Shown one piece after another: positions 1-10,188 of a stretch of 64,000 bases of DNA (the first letter of the stretch is position 1; each line of letters starts with the position of its first letter). This DNA is from Archivesica marissinica (lineage: Eukaryota > Mollusca > Bivalvia > Venerida > Vesicomyidae), in assembly GCA_014843695.1 (NCBI GenBank), contig CM026400.1:18118294-18182293 (forward strand), written 5' to 3'. The position numbers and the translations under genes are program-made. The notes beneath the pieces are model-generated. The model was not told the DNA's origin. It made no database searches and saw only the letters and a program-made list of their open reading frames with translations.

Positions 1-475
1 GCCTGGGAACATGCGATGATATATTTTGCCCTGGCCGTCACACACACATATGAGATGTTAGCCTGGGAACAGGCGATGATATATTTTGCCCTGGCCGTCA
101 CACACACATATGTGATGTTAGCCTGGAACAGGCGATGATATGTTTTGCCCTGGCCGTCACACACACATATGTGATGTTAGCATGGGAACAGGCGATGATA
201 TGTTTTGCCCTGGCCGTCACACAAACATATGTGATGTTAGCCTGGGAACAGGCGATGATATGTTTTGCCCTTGCCGTCACACACACATATGTGATGTTAG
301 CCTGGGAACAGGCGATGATATATTTTGCCCTGGCCGTCACACACACATATATGCCTGGGAACAGGCGATGATATGTTTTGCCCTGGCCGTCAAACACACA
401 TATATATATATGTGTGTTTGACGGCCAGGGCAAAACATATGATCGCCTGTTGCCAGGCTAACATCACATTCTGGT
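1..475. repeat. 60-bp tandem array, about 6-7 units, closed by an inverted unit
   Basis: The unit starts GCCTGGGAACAGGCGATGAT and continues through a block containing CCCTGGCCGTC and a CACACACATATGTG segment. The first two units are exactly 60 bp, and later ones differ by one or a few bases. The last unit (about 406-470) is in the opposite orientation, so the array ends in a head-to-head junction. The array runs off the left edge of the window. Open frames here are caused by the 60-bp period (20 codons) and are not credible genes. Confidence 0.9.
361..450. repeat. Near-perfect 90-bp palindrome
   Basis: Bases 361-405 are the reverse complement of 406-450 with one mismatch (position 370 against its partner), with no spacer. 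The centre is an alternating TA run. The palindrome is formed by the last direct unit of the 60-bp array meeting the inverted unit. Confidence 0.9.
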
Positions 476-825
476 TTCAGTTAATGGATGCCCCGGAGAA
501 CAACTAGCAATAACACTAAACAGAAGCAACAGTCTCGTGTAAATAAAACGAGTGAATCAAAATAGAAACCTTGTTGACATGCATTCCAAATAAATGTAAT
601 GGAAATTTACCACGCAGAGGAAACATCAGAGCAATTACGAAGATTGATTCGTGCCTACTATAACATGTCCAACGACTAAACTAAATTGGACCTTTCCAGA
701 ATTAGGATCGTAATAAGTGAAAACATATATAATGTTAACAACTTTGGCTTATATGGGTGTACATTGAAACTTAAATATTCCCCTACCAGTTGACATTTGG
801 GACGGACGGACGAACAGACGGACCG
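476..825. other. Intergenic, nothing recognised
   Basis: AT-rich sequence with no supported gene, RNA or repeat. A short GGACGGACGGACGAACAGACGG run lies at about 800-822. Confidence 0.5.
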
Positions 826-955
826 ATAGTTCCATCGGACAGGTGCATTTTCTCCGGGTACTCCGGTTTCCTCCAACACCGCGCCAACGAAAGTTATTAA
901 TATAAGTTGTAAAACTTGTTTCGCAATTGTTGTAAAATAAATAAAGTTTAAATTA
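826..955 (+). repeat. SINE-C fragment (body and tail)
   Basis: Contains the family body motif TTTTCTCCGGGTACTCCGG followed by GCGCCAACGA and the tail with ataagttgtaaaacttgtt and cgcaattg. The tRNA-like head is missing. It is recognised by alignment with the fuller copies at 34.0 kb and 51.8 kb in this window. Confidence 0.7.
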
Positions 956-1093
956 AATGTCAACTTTTTGGGATTTTGAAATACAAACGTTCACAAGTAC
1001 AACACGATGGACATACCCAACTAATATCATCGTTGGGCATGGGGCGTTACTCTGTCACGGTCGTGTAAAAGACACGGGTACCCACCTCAAATG

Positions 1094-1275
1094 TCAGTTC
1101 GAGCCCCACTGGAGCCGTTACGATTGTGCCCCTAGGCAAGGCATTTAAATTCCACGTTGCCTCTTCTCTCTCCCTCGTGGCGATGGATTCCATCAGGAAT
1201 GAGGTCTCTAGAGTGATTTATATAAGTTGAAATAACTTGTTTCGCAATCGAGCTAAAATAAATTTGTATAAAAAA
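1094..1275 (+). repeat. SINE-A copy, head truncated
   Basis: Starts in the B-box (GTTCGAGCCCC), then the central block CCTAGGCAAGGCATTTAAA, the body GGCGATGGATTCCATCAGGA, and the tail cttgtttcgcaatcgagc followed by aaataaatttgtata. The same order is seen in about ten other copies in this window. The A-box half of the head is replaced by unrelated sequence. Confidence 0.85.
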
Positions 1276-1529
1276 TACCTCAAATGTCAAGGTTATACAA
1301 AAACAAAGATGTTAAAACTGACACATTAATATATTTCATGCTAGGACTGTAAGCGTTCATGACCGAGGACCATACCTCTAAAAGTATATAGATACCATAT
1401 GTAAAGAATATGATCTGTGTCATATATGATGCTACAAATCCATCTATCCAGCAGAATTATTGAAAATTCCCATCCAAAGACAAAATTATATCCACAAAAA
1501 AACATTAGTGGACAAAATCAAATTATTGT

Positions 1530-1640
1530 TACGGTCGATGTGTTCATAAAGTGGGTTGAAGCCGATGTGTTCTTAAAATGTGTGGAGGCCGATGAAATCA
1601 ACCTAAAACACGGTCGTGATGTCATACATTGGTGCCTGTG
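1530..1640 (+). repeat. Element G, 5' fragment
   Basis: It matches 3060-3170 closely: a 27-bp sub-repeat (GATGTGTTCTTAAA with GTGGAGGCC), then GATGAAATCAAC, AAACACGGTCGTGA and a CGTGATGTCATAC segment. The downstream part of the element, seen at 3.2 kb and 31.7 kb, is absent here. Confidence 0.7.
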
Positions 1641-1696
1641 TTAGTGGTCACCACCATTAAGCCGCCAACCCTTTAAAACTGTCAGTTTCTATATAA

Positions 1697-1796
1697 CCAA
1701 TATTGTCTTATTATACATTTGCCCCCTATTAAGGAGCCAAAGCCATTTTTGTGATGCCCTTGGCTGGTTGCTTAAGACAGGTTTGACTGTATAACA
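1697..1796. repeat. Fragment of the CAGTCAAACCTGT-type MITE
   Basis: The right end reads AAGACAGGTTTGACTGTATA, matching in inverse the left end of the fuller element at 8176-8370. Internal sequence (GGAGCCAAAGCC and GGCTGGTTGC) resembles the same element weakly. Confidence 0.5.
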
Positions 1797-1829
1797 GTTT
1801 TGTTTATGGCTATTAAGATATGGATGCAA

Positions 1830-2093
1830 ACACGCCCAATTTAAAGATATATCAACCAAACCATCGTACAGGTACCTAAATTCGATTAAAATGGTTGATC
1901 TGGTTGCCAAAACCATAGTTTTACAAATACATCCTGACTGTAGATGTGAAGTGTACAAGAAATCTTTACAATACTCTGGTCCAAAGATATGGAATTGTCT
2001 ACCATTGGAAATTAAGATGTCTAGATCTTTAAAAATGTTCAAAACAAAATGTAAAGTATGGATACAACAATATTTAATCGGTAGATGCTAGAA
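1830..2093 (+). pseudogene. Non-LTR retrotransposon reverse transcriptase, C-terminal remnant
   Basis: The + frame ending at the TAG at 2089-2091 carries the pattern seen at the C-terminus of LINE ORF2 proteins: SLQYSGPKIWNCLPLEIK, followed by SLKMFKTKCKVWI. The frame can be followed upstream of the ATG at 1891 (KPSYRYLNSIK), so that ATG is not a true start. No palm-domain FADD motif or endonuclease is present, and only about 75 codons of a protein normally near 1000 residues remain. It is a 5'-truncated dead copy, the usual outcome of target-primed reverse transcription. The clade is not resolvable from this piece; CR1- and Jockey-like elements share this ending. The 75-bp array starts about 100 bp downstream. 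Confidence 0.75.
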
Positions 2094-2191
2094 AGTTATA
2101 TATGTATATATAATGATTGTTATTCAATATGCGTATGTCGTGTTGTATTTCGATAACATTGCCTGATTTGTTTAAGTTACATTGTACAACA

Positions 2192-2867
2192 TTATACATG
2201 TATATTGCATGGCGTAACTGTGTACTTTGGTTATAATTATTGTGTATGTGCATTAATGCTATAGTGTTATACATGTATATTGCATGGCGTAACTGTGTAC
2301 ATTTGTTATAATTATTGTGTATGTGCATTAATGCTATAGTGTTATACATGTATGGTGCATGGCGTAACCGTGTACTTTGGTTATAATTATTGTGTATGTG
2401 CATTAATGCTATAGTGCTATACATGTATATTGCATGGCGTAACTGTGTACTTTGGTTATAATTATTGTGTATGTGCATTAATGCTATAGTGTTATACATG
2501 TATATTGCATGGTGTAACTGTGTACTTTGGTTATAATTATTGTGTATGTGCATTAACGCTATAGTGTTATACATGTATATTGCATGGCGTAACTGTGTAC
2601 TTTGGTTATAATTATTGTGTATGTGCATTAATGCTATAGTGTTATACATGTATATTGCATGGCGTAACTGTGTACTTTGGTTATAATTATTGTGTATGTG
2701 CATTAATGCTATAGTGTTATACATGTATATTGCATGGCGTAACTGTGTACTTTGGTTATAATTATTGTGTATGTGCATCAATGCTATAGTGTTATACATG
2801 TATATTGCATGGCGTAACTGTGTACTTTGGTTATAATTAGTGTGTATGTGCATTAACGCTATAGTGT
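2192..2867. repeat. 75-bp tandem array, about 9 units
   Basis: The unit is 75 bp and includes TTATACATGTATATTGCATG, GCGTAACTGTGTAC, TTGGTTATAATTATTG and GCATTAATGCTATAGTG. Divergence between units is only a few bases. The length is a multiple of three, which gives a long minus-strand frame made of 25-residue repeats. I treat that frame as a by-product. Confidence 0.9.
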
Positions 2868-3004
2868 GAAGAAATTTAAGAGGACGCTAAGGAAGATTAA
2901 TTCAGAAACTAATTAGGTCACCCTCTATAAATAAAGAAATATATCTCTATCTGTTTATTGTTAAGCAATGAAGCGCGGGTTAATAGTTTCCATCAGCGTA
3001 TGAA

Positions 3005-3330
3005 CATCAGTCCGTGTTCTAAAAGTGTGTGGAGGTCGATGTTTTCTTAAAGTGTGTGGAGGTCGATGTGTTCTTAAAGTGGGTTGAAGCCGACATGTTC
3101 TTAAAATATGTGGAGGCCGATGAAATCAACTTAAAACACGGTCGTGACGTCATACCTCGTTACTTGCAGTCCATTATTCTTAACATTGCACTGCTTTCAA
3201 AAAACCAAAGTATTATATTAAAGCCTATGCGTAGGTGAAGGAAATTAATAATTTTAATTAGTAGGATTTTGTTATATAAGTAAGATATAAGCCTCAAACG
3301 GATCCAATATGTAAAATAGTTTACATATTG
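3005..3330 (+). repeat. Element G, longest single-orientation copy
   Basis: It begins with about four 27-bp sub-repeats (GTGTGGAGGTCGATG with TTCTTAAA), then GATGAAATCAAC, a consensus CRE (TGACGTCA) in CGGTCGTGACGTCATACC, a GCAGTCCATTATT block, AATTTTAATTAGTAGGAT, and a 3' inverted repeat (ATCCAATATGTAAAA against TTTACATATTGGAT). The same order in reverse is found at 31205-31850 and in part at 39180-39425. No coding capacity is evident. It may be a non-autonomous DNA element, but no target duplication was identified. Confidence 0.7.
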
Positions 3331-4374
3331 GATCGTATTCGGAATATATGTTATACAGAGATAAATGCTAGTGCACTTCTGCGATTAAATCAGTCAGTCG
3401 ATGGAGTGTGCAGAATTGCTTACAACCGGCCTGTCTGCGAACTGCCGTTACCTTCTATGTACCATAAATCCAGCACAGCCAATTTCTTCATTCTCTCACA
3501 ATTTCTCTTGTTCAGAAAGGAAACAAGAACGGAAACTAATTTGATAAGTATAACATAACGCTGATTTATAGTTCTTAATAAAGCGTTGAACGAAATACGA
3601 AATTGAATTTATCACTGCCGTCTCATTTCCGTTTAATTCGTCACGTGGTCTATGCTGACTGAAATGGCGACAGAAAAGAATACGAATGATAAAATTAGCA
3701 TGTTTTACGTAGGGATTATTTCTCTTTCAGTGTCATTGAGACCTGGCTGTTGATGCAACCTTTGTGTTAATGATAGCGTGAGCATTGTGTAAATTGTTAA
3801 TTGGATTATGGCTCGTTCCAACTGCCGATCACCTAAATCCTCCGACCAACTGCTTGATGCTTGCACACGACTTCTTCCCGATCGCTATTCGATGGTACAC
3901 GATCCCCACACGACCATTCACGACTCCGCCATGACATCCACCCGACAGCCTATCCAATCTCTACTCGATCATCTCCACACATACACGATCAATGGGCAAG
4001 ACTTGCGATCGTTTATTCATGACGAGGTTAATTACAAGTACAAAACAAATGTTTTCTAATCTCTTTGACACACTGTACTACGTACATATAGTCGAATACA
4101 TGACATAGCCTCGGCGCAGACCGAGGTACACGGGACCAGGGTAAAAACCAGAGGTAAAAAATCATTAATGATAATGTAAAAAGCTCTGGAAAATGGTATC
4201 CAATGTACCTCAGGGATGTTTCATATATTTTACTAACAATGGACAACTGTATCCAATGTACCTCTGGGAAATCTCATATTTTACTAACAACATATCTTTG
4301 ATTGTAGATTCAAATAATATTTTCCAAAAAATTCGTACTCTGTTTTACAATATACTGCACTAAGTTCAACATAC
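3331..4374. other. Intergenic, no supported gene
   Basis: A + strand frame at 3808-4059 (83 codons) is relatively C-rich with many CGATC/CGACC words, but it has no recognisable domain. At 4185-4275 a segment with TATCCAATGTACCTC and ATTTTACTAACAA occurs twice in tandem at about 70-bp spacing. A small hairpin CCTCGG...CCGAGG lies at about 4109-4125. Confidence 0.5.
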
Positions 4375-4495
4375 TCTCATGGGAAGGGCCAATTACTAAT
4401 GTTGTTCAGAACTTGTGGCCCAACCCATTTGCTTTTGCTCTTATTATATATGTCTTTGAATTTATTATGTACATGTATATAGCAATAAAATATGA
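4375..4495 (+). repeat. Probable non-LTR element 3'-end fragment
   Basis: Shares AATGTTGTTCAGAACTTGTG and GCCCAACCCATTTGC with related segments at 8075 and 8640, and each ends in an A-rich AATAAAATATG-like tail. Assignment to a LINE 3' UTR is inferred from the dispersed A-tailed pattern. Confidence 0.4.
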
Positions 4496-5062
4496 TTAAT
4501 CGATATACTGCATGGTACGCATAACGATAATGAATCTGAATTCAATTCGATTTTAACATTTAAATCAATATGGAAACCCGTTCATAGATCTCATTCCCGA
4601 AACAATTCGAAATTGAATAGCGAAATTGCTTGCAATACGATCGAAGCCAAGCATAGAAATGACGATCAATCGAACCATATCACATGACCAAGCACGCACT
4701 CACAGTCATGTGATCATCTTTATATGCACCAATAATTCGCACACACAATTTTGTGCCGAGTATTGTTAAGACATACGTTCTGAGCTATACTAACGTAACG
4801 CACAGCACTTGACATTATTCCACCAGCTCGACCTCTGCTTGATCTCTACCCAAGCTAGACCGACCAGATCGACCTGAAGCGATCGGCTATTACTCGAGTA
4901 GATGTCGAAATGATTGGGTACTTATCCTTAATTTCTTTTGCTCCCGACAAACTAGATCTCTACACGATCGTTTTATCGCCCGACCTCTACTTGACCTATA
5001 CCAGATCGCTACCCGATGTCTTCCCGAGCGCTTGGCTTTTTTGGACATGCCAACACTTAACA
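4496..5062. other. Intergenic, nothing firm
   Basis: AT-rich, then from about 4800 to 5040 a stretch dense in GATCG, CGACC and CTCTAC words (for example CGACCTCTACTTGACC). It resembles the word content of 3808-4059 but does not align cleanly with it. No domain was recognised. Confidence 0.4.
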
Positions 5063-5306
5063 TAGGTTTATACAAATTTATTTTAGCTCGATTGCGAAAC
5101 ATGTTCTTACAACTTATATTAATCACTCTCGAGACCTCATTCCTGGTGGAATCCATCGCCACGAGGGAGAGAGACGAGCCAACTTGGAATTTAAATGCCT
5201 TGCCTAAGGGCACACTCGCAACGGCTCCAGCGGGAGTCGAACTCCAACGTCAAACATTTCGGGTAGGAAGCCGAGCAAGGTAGAGCACTCCTGCTGAGCG
5301 AGCCAG
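5063..5306 (-). repeat. SINE-A copy, near full length
   Basis: On the minus strand: tRNA-like head with B-box GAGTTCGACTCCC at about 5233-5245, then the CCTTAGGCAAGGCATTTAAA block, the GGCGATGGATTCCACCAGGA body, and the tail ending at the tgtttcgcaatcgagc motif near 5085. The head reaches to about 5306. Confidence 0.8.
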
Positions 5307-5414
5307 AACGGTCTCCGATCACATGATCGGGTTTGATCGAGTTGATATGATCGGCAGTTGGAACCCACCATAAGCAAATCGCATGGGATACGGTATATAA
5401 CTGAACAATTTCAC

Positions 5415-5596
5415 GATGTTCGAGCCCCGCTGGAGCCGTTACGATTGTGTCCTTAGGCAAGGCATTTAAATTCCACATGCCTCTTCTCTCTCCCTCGTGG
5501 CGATGGATTCCATCAGGAATGAGGTCTCGAGAGTGATTAGTATAAGTTGAAAGAACTTGTTTCGCAATCGAGCTAAACTAAATGTGTATAAACTAA
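5415..5596 (+). repeat. SINE-A copy, head truncated
   Basis: B-box GTTCGAGCCCCGC, then CCTTAGGCAAGGCATTTAAA, the GATGGATTCCATCAGGAATG body, and the shared tail with cttgtttcgcaatcgagc. It lies about 100 bp from the opposite-strand SINE-A at 5063-5306, so the two form an inverted pair. Confidence 0.85.
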
Positions 5597-6269
5597 TTGC
5601 TTGACAACAAACCATGACCGATTTCTTCCAAAATCGAACCATCTCCTCATAGACTAACCCGCACAACATTTCAACAAACTCCATCAACAACATTTGGGGT
5701 TATCCTGTCAACTGACAGACACAGACATACAGAAGGACGGGGCAGACGGATATAGCCAACAATAATAACCCTCGGATCATAATGGCGGGGATGCCATACT
5801 TGTACCACGTAAGGTTTTTTGGAATAATATAGTATAAATAAATAAAACGAATTTTGTATTTTTGGTTTCTAATGAAGAATGAAATCAAATGACGACCTAC
5901 ATACTAGTTTCTTTAATACAATATTCATAATTTGTATTTCCATAGATACCAGTTCACCTAATTTAATTACCTATTTAAATTCAGCCACTTTACTGTATTT
6001 TTATTTTTTGCCTCTAAATGTTTTCCCGTTCATACGCACATGGTTTTCTGAAAATATGTCATGTTATTATAAACCATGTGTTCACATTCACAAAAGAAGA
6101 AAGGACATATATAAATTATGGACAACATATTTTTTAGTTCAATCTATCGTATAATGAAAGTAGTACCAACATTCTATACACTCTATATTCAAATCAGTAT
6201 GAGCAATCAAAACTGTCAAAACTGAATAAAAAATTCTCGCATTTCGAACTTCAAAGAGTTCAACCTTCC
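5597..6269. other. Intergenic, nothing recognised
   Basis: AT-rich. Open frames of 60-90 codons on both strands show no motif or compositional support. Confidence 0.5.
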
Positions 6270-6345
6270 TAGAACAGTAACCTCTCTACAACAACCAAGT
6301 TTGGTGTATCCGGATGGTATTTGCTCTGGAGAGGTATGACTGTAT
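6270..6345. repeat. Short MITE remnant with inverted ends
   Basis: The left end ACAGTAACCTCTCTAC and right end GAGAGGTATGACTGTA are near inverted complements. They resemble the ends of the element at 8176-8370. Only about 75 bp remain. Confidence 0.45.
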
Positions 6346-6733
6346 TGGTATCTGATATAAGTATCAGATGAATGCAATAAATGTTGATGTTGCTTTTGTT
6401 GCTGTTATTGTTGTACATTTCGTGTGAAGAAGTAGCACGTGCTGGATAGCTAGGAGGTATCTCTGAAGAGATTATATTAAGAGTAATAAATGGATATCAA
6501 TTTGGAATGGTTGTTTCGCCTGTCAGAAAGCAATTATTTCGGAACAATTAACTGATTTGTGTCCGCCATTTGCGGCGACAATGATTATCGTGGCAGTTGT
6601 GAATCTATATCATAGCTCACTATGCTGCTGATTTGAGTGACGATTCAATACGTTAAAGTGGAAAAGAAATAAAGGGAGAGTAGTTCCCGTTTCCTGTACG
6701 TGTTCCGTTCTATTTATCGTGCCATGATAAATT
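6346..6733. other. Intergenic, nothing recognised
   Basis: No supported gene, RNA or repeat. A TGTTGCTTTTGTTGCTG run lies near 6390. Confidence 0.5.
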
Positions 6734-7024
6734 GGTTAATGTCGGTGACCACAAATCACGTGCTAATCACGTGCTCATCATCGCTGTAGAGTTTCATGAT
6801 AAATTTATGACCAACAATAAGGTTTGTGTGACTCCGTGTCCCATTGGTTAATGTCGGTGACGTCAAATCACGTGCTAATCACGTGCTCATCATCGCTGTA
6901 GAGTTTCATGATAATGGATATGACCAACAATAAGGTTTGTGTGCCTCCGTGTCCCATTGGTTAATGTCGGTGATGTCAAATCACGTGCTAATCACGTGCT
7001 CATCATCGCTGTAGAGTTTCATGA
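6734..7024. repeat. 112-bp tandem unit x 2.6 carrying paired E-boxes
   Basis: Units start at 6734, 6846 and 6959 with GGTTAATGTCGGTGA. Each contains two copies of the palindrome CACGTG separated by 11 bp start to start (6757/6768, 6869/6880, 6982/6993), giving six E-boxes in 242 bp. The middle unit also has a consensus CRE, TGACGTCA, at 6858-6865; the other units differ from it by one or a few bases. bHLH factors bind CACGTG. A regulatory role is inference, and no gene start is evident nearby. Confidence 0.8.
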
Positions 7025-8074
7025 TCCAGTTGTTTTATAATCAAATATCTACATTTTCCTAGTAGGCTTAACTAATTGTTTATACATTCAGCATCAATGG
7101 CTATTTTGTGGATAATAAATGTGGTTGCCAGGAATGTGGTTGCCATAAATGCGGTTGTCATAAATATGGTTGCAAGGAATGGTGCCATAAATAGAGCAGC
7201 TGAATATGAAATGTATGATTGTAAATGAAATTCCATACGTTGATGCTATCCATTTGATTCTTGTATACATGACACCAACATGGCAAACTACTGTGAATAA
7301 TAGATAGTTGAACAAATTGCAGTTAATTAAGCAAAACATTGATCAATCCACTTTGGTCTATCGCTCCAATCTAGCACAAGAAACAGTACCAGCACGACTG
7401 AGACTGGGCCATACCCGATTCACCCATTCATTATTAATGAAGAAAGAGACTCCGCATGGTTTGTTCCGTGTTATTCCTCAATAAAATATCCAAATATGAA
7501 ATAAAAAACCGAACCACGTGACTTGAACACAAATGGGACGAAAATTCGATTCCAGCAAAATTCGATTCCAGCAACACGCGATTCCTGTAAATTTGTCTAA
7601 CATGACTTCACTCTGAAGACTAATCAAATTGAACGCGCAACATTTATTTTCTTTTTACTTTTTTTTGAATGCATGTTAAAATGAAATAAAAGTGTACCTC
7701 TATTTGGAACTACTTTATACGTGTACTTGTGCGTTTCTGTTGTTAGGTTAATGAATCTAGCGAGACCGTGGGCTTGTTTTAATGGTCTAAGCGCCGCTGT
7801 TCATGCGATATAGACAAGCTGTGACTTGTTGTCATTTCATATAAACTGTTTATTAAAAGCGTTGAGAAAACAATGGTATTAAACTCACCAGAGACCCACA
7901 GGTATTCGACGCATACCCTGCCCACCCGGGTTACTACATCTCAGGACCATGATACAACCCAGCATACATCGTAAATCAATGTATACACCACTGAAGACTT
8001 TAACAATTATTTTACTCTATAAATGAACTTGTTTATAGCTGTTATGTGTGTTTAAACTATTATTTAGGTCCTCT
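7025..8074. other. Intergenic, nothing firm
   Basis: A short imperfect repeat of AAATGTGGTTGCCA-like words occurs at 7118-7195. No coding or RNA feature is supported. AT-rich throughout. Confidence 0.5.
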
Positions 8075-8170
8075 ATTATTTGTGAAGAGCCTTCTCTAAT
8101 GTTGTACGAATTTGTGGCTCGACCCAAACTTTACTTTCTTTGCATATATTGTATGTTTAATATGTTTATA
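8075..8170 (+). repeat. Probable non-LTR element 3'-end fragment
   Basis: Contains CTAATGTTGTACGAATTTGT and GGCTCGACCCAAAC, similar to the fragments at 4375 and 8640. It is directly followed by the MITE at 8176. Confidence 0.4.
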
Positions 8171-8175
8171 ATAAA

Positions 8176-8370
8176 TACAGTCAAACCTGTCTATAAAGGC
8201 CACCCTCGGGAAAGTAAAAAAGTGGCCTTTGTTGGCAAGTGGCCTCTCAATAGAGGGTTAAATGCATTGAAAATGGCTCGACGGGAGAGAAAGATGGTGG
8301 TCTTTAGAGACAGGTTTTTCATATGCGGCCTTTATTCAGAGGTGGCCTTTAGCACAGGTATGACTGTAAA
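8176..8370. mobile_element. MITE-like element with inverted ends
   Basis: The left end TACAGTCAAACCTGTCTAT is the inverted counterpart of the right end AGCACAGGTATGACTGTA, with AAAGGCCACC and GTGGCCTTT extending the inverted repeats inward. Internal GTGGCCTTTGTTGGCAAGTG and GTGGTCTTTAGAGACAGG add further self-complementarity. TA flanks the ends, consistent with a Tc1/mariner-type non-autonomous element, but TA is also part of the terminal sequence. It has no coding capacity. Confidence 0.7.
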
Positions 8371-8639
8371 TGTTTACAATAAAATATGTTTAATCAATAA
8401 ACAAACACATTATATCATCACTCAAGTATCATTTTATTTCGGGGAGAGGCAGTCAAGCAGCTTATTAGGGCAGCTGTTAAATTCTTTTTTCAATTCTTCT
8501 TGTTCATTTTTAGTATTCTCTTAAGCGTATCCCCGTCATTTTCTTATTCAATCCAAACAATACTGTTCTTGAAATACTTACTGATATTATTACTACATAC
8601 ATCGGAACAAATTGATAGCAAATTTGACATTTTGGAAAA

Positions 8640-8735
8640 GGCTGTTGCTAATGTTTTCAAAACGTGTAGCCCAATCCTTTTGCACTTTAAAAATGTCATG
8701 TTTGATTCTTGAAATAAAAATATGTTTAAACTAAA
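8640..8735 (+). repeat. Probable non-LTR element 3'-end fragment
   Basis: GCTAATGTTTTCAAAACGTG and AGCCCAATCCTTTTGCAC match the order of the fragments at 4375 and 8075, again followed by an A-rich AATAAAAATATG end. Confidence 0.4.
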
Positions 8736-8889
8736 AATGTCATGTTTGTGGATATTACCAGGATGTATGTTATTAATGTGAGAGCAATGCCATTGTGATT
8801 TGTAAATTGTATTCGTCATTATGGAAAACGTTGCAATAAAATATTATTAAATTAATTATCATTTTAGCTAAAAACACACAGTTCTGAAT

Positions 8890-8950
8890 AAAAGGTTATA
8901 AGAACTTGTTTCGCAATTGAGCTAAGATAAATTAATTTTGTATAAACTAA
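8890..8950 (+). repeat. SINE-A tail fragment
   Basis: Only the 3' tail is present: AAGAACTTGTTTCGCAATTG, AGCTAAGATAAA and TTTTGTATAAACT. Confidence 0.65.
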
Positions 8951-9329
8951 AGCACTTTTAAAATTCCACATTGCCTCTTTCATTTTTGGATGGGTTACAT
9001 CGGTGATGAGTGTGTCCTCCCCCATCCAACAAAAAGAGACAATTGTACATAGAAATACGCTTTAGAGGGTATTGCAGTATAGATAGATAGAACGGCTGGG
9101 AAAGCTCCGGAAGAGACTTGGTCTAGTGGTGTATTTTACGTCTTGGCGGAGGTGGCCAACAATGAGTGAAAAATGGTGTTAACTGGTGCGATTATGTGTC
9201 GATGATGATTGAACTTATTTACCCTCGCCGCCGGCGAACCATATGGGCGAGCGAAGTAAGACGCTTAATTAACACTCATATAAGGTGATTAAGTTGTGTG
9301 CATTAGTAATACGATTGGAATGCTCAGCC
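8951..9329. other. Intergenic, nothing recognised
   Basis: No gene or repeat supported. A CCTCGCCGCCGGCGAACC segment near 9223 may be a decayed SINE-B tail, but this is not firm. Confidence 0.4.
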
Positions 9330-9657
9330 CGCATACGGTCCCACATCTCATATTCGGTGATGTTTGAATATGTTTGATGTATAATATTATTTGTATGCTC
9401 AGCCCGACCATAGATTAGGCTACAAACACCAACACGCATAGGCTCAGTACAGGAGTCACTCTATACTGCCCCACATCTCATATTCGGTGATGTTTGTATA
9501 TGTTTGATGTATAATAGTTTGTGTATGCTCAGCCCGACCATAGATTAGGCTACAAACACCAACACGCATAGGCTCAGTACAGGAGTCACTCTATACTGCC
9601 CCACATCTCATATTCTGTGATGTTTGTATATGTTTGATGTATAATATTATTTGTATG
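9330..9657. repeat. 130-bp tandem repeat, about 2.5 units
   Basis: The block TATGCTCAGCCCGACCATAG recurs at 9394 and 9524. The block CCCACATCTCATATTCGGTG recurs at about 9340, 9470 and 9600 (the last with CTGTG). The full units are nearly identical. Confidence 0.85.
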
Positions 9658-9679
9658 AAGTCAGAAGCTTCGTTTATTC

Positions 9680-10188
9680 ATTATATACTAATACATAGAA
9701 AGCGCACACTTCGGGTAAGTGTGTTTTACATGAAAAACAATAACTATATTTCGTTTACGTGCACAGTGTAAAGCACAAACACGAGACCTCGGTTTAACGT
9801 CCCATCTGAAAGACTGCTAATTTTATTAGGGTCAGACGGGGGGTCGAACCTGCGATCCCTGGGTTACCAGTCCAGCGTGTTACCACTGGACTACAGATCC
9901 GTCTGTTGAATCATTTGGATTGTCCATACACGTTATACCATTTGATTAACTCGACCCAAATGACCTTAGTCAACCGTATATTATGTTTGTTGTAAACGTA
10001 TACTAGAGGACATAGAAAACGCACACTTCGGTTAAGTGTGTTTGTCATGAAAAACAATAACTATATAAATACATAGTTTTAAACATTTTGGAATATTTTT
10101 AGTTGTTCAGTTTGTGTTTTGTAATATAGATGTGATATATCTTTGATGGAATCCTTCGTATTTCGTTTTCATGTAATAATAATCATAT
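9680..10188. repeat. Single inverted units of the 36-bp family upstream of the main array
   Basis: ACTAGAGGACATAGAAAACG at 10003-10022 is the reverse complement of the main array core; a more diverged version (ATACATAGAAAGCGCACACT) lies at 9691. Both are followed by GGGTAAGTGTG/GGTTAAGTGTG and ATGAAAAACAATAACTATA, so the whole roughly 80-bp block is duplicated. The array proper begins in the opposite direction at about 10189. Confidence 0.7.
9775..9905 (-). repeat. SINE-B head fragment
   Basis: On the minus strand: GACGGATCTGTAGTCCAGTG, GTAACACGCTGGACTGGTAA, the B-box GGTTCGACCCCCC, GTCTGACCCTAATAAAAT and the start of the body (AGTCTTTCAGATGGGACG). The anticodon-stem region CTGGA-CTGGTAA-CCCAG would give anticodon GGT, so the head looks tRNA-Thr-like. 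The 3' half is missing. Confidence 0.8.

Noticed and set aside
3808..4059. 83-codon + strand frame as a small gene
   Set aside because: It has slightly different composition from its surroundings but no recognisable motif, leader or homologous neighbour.
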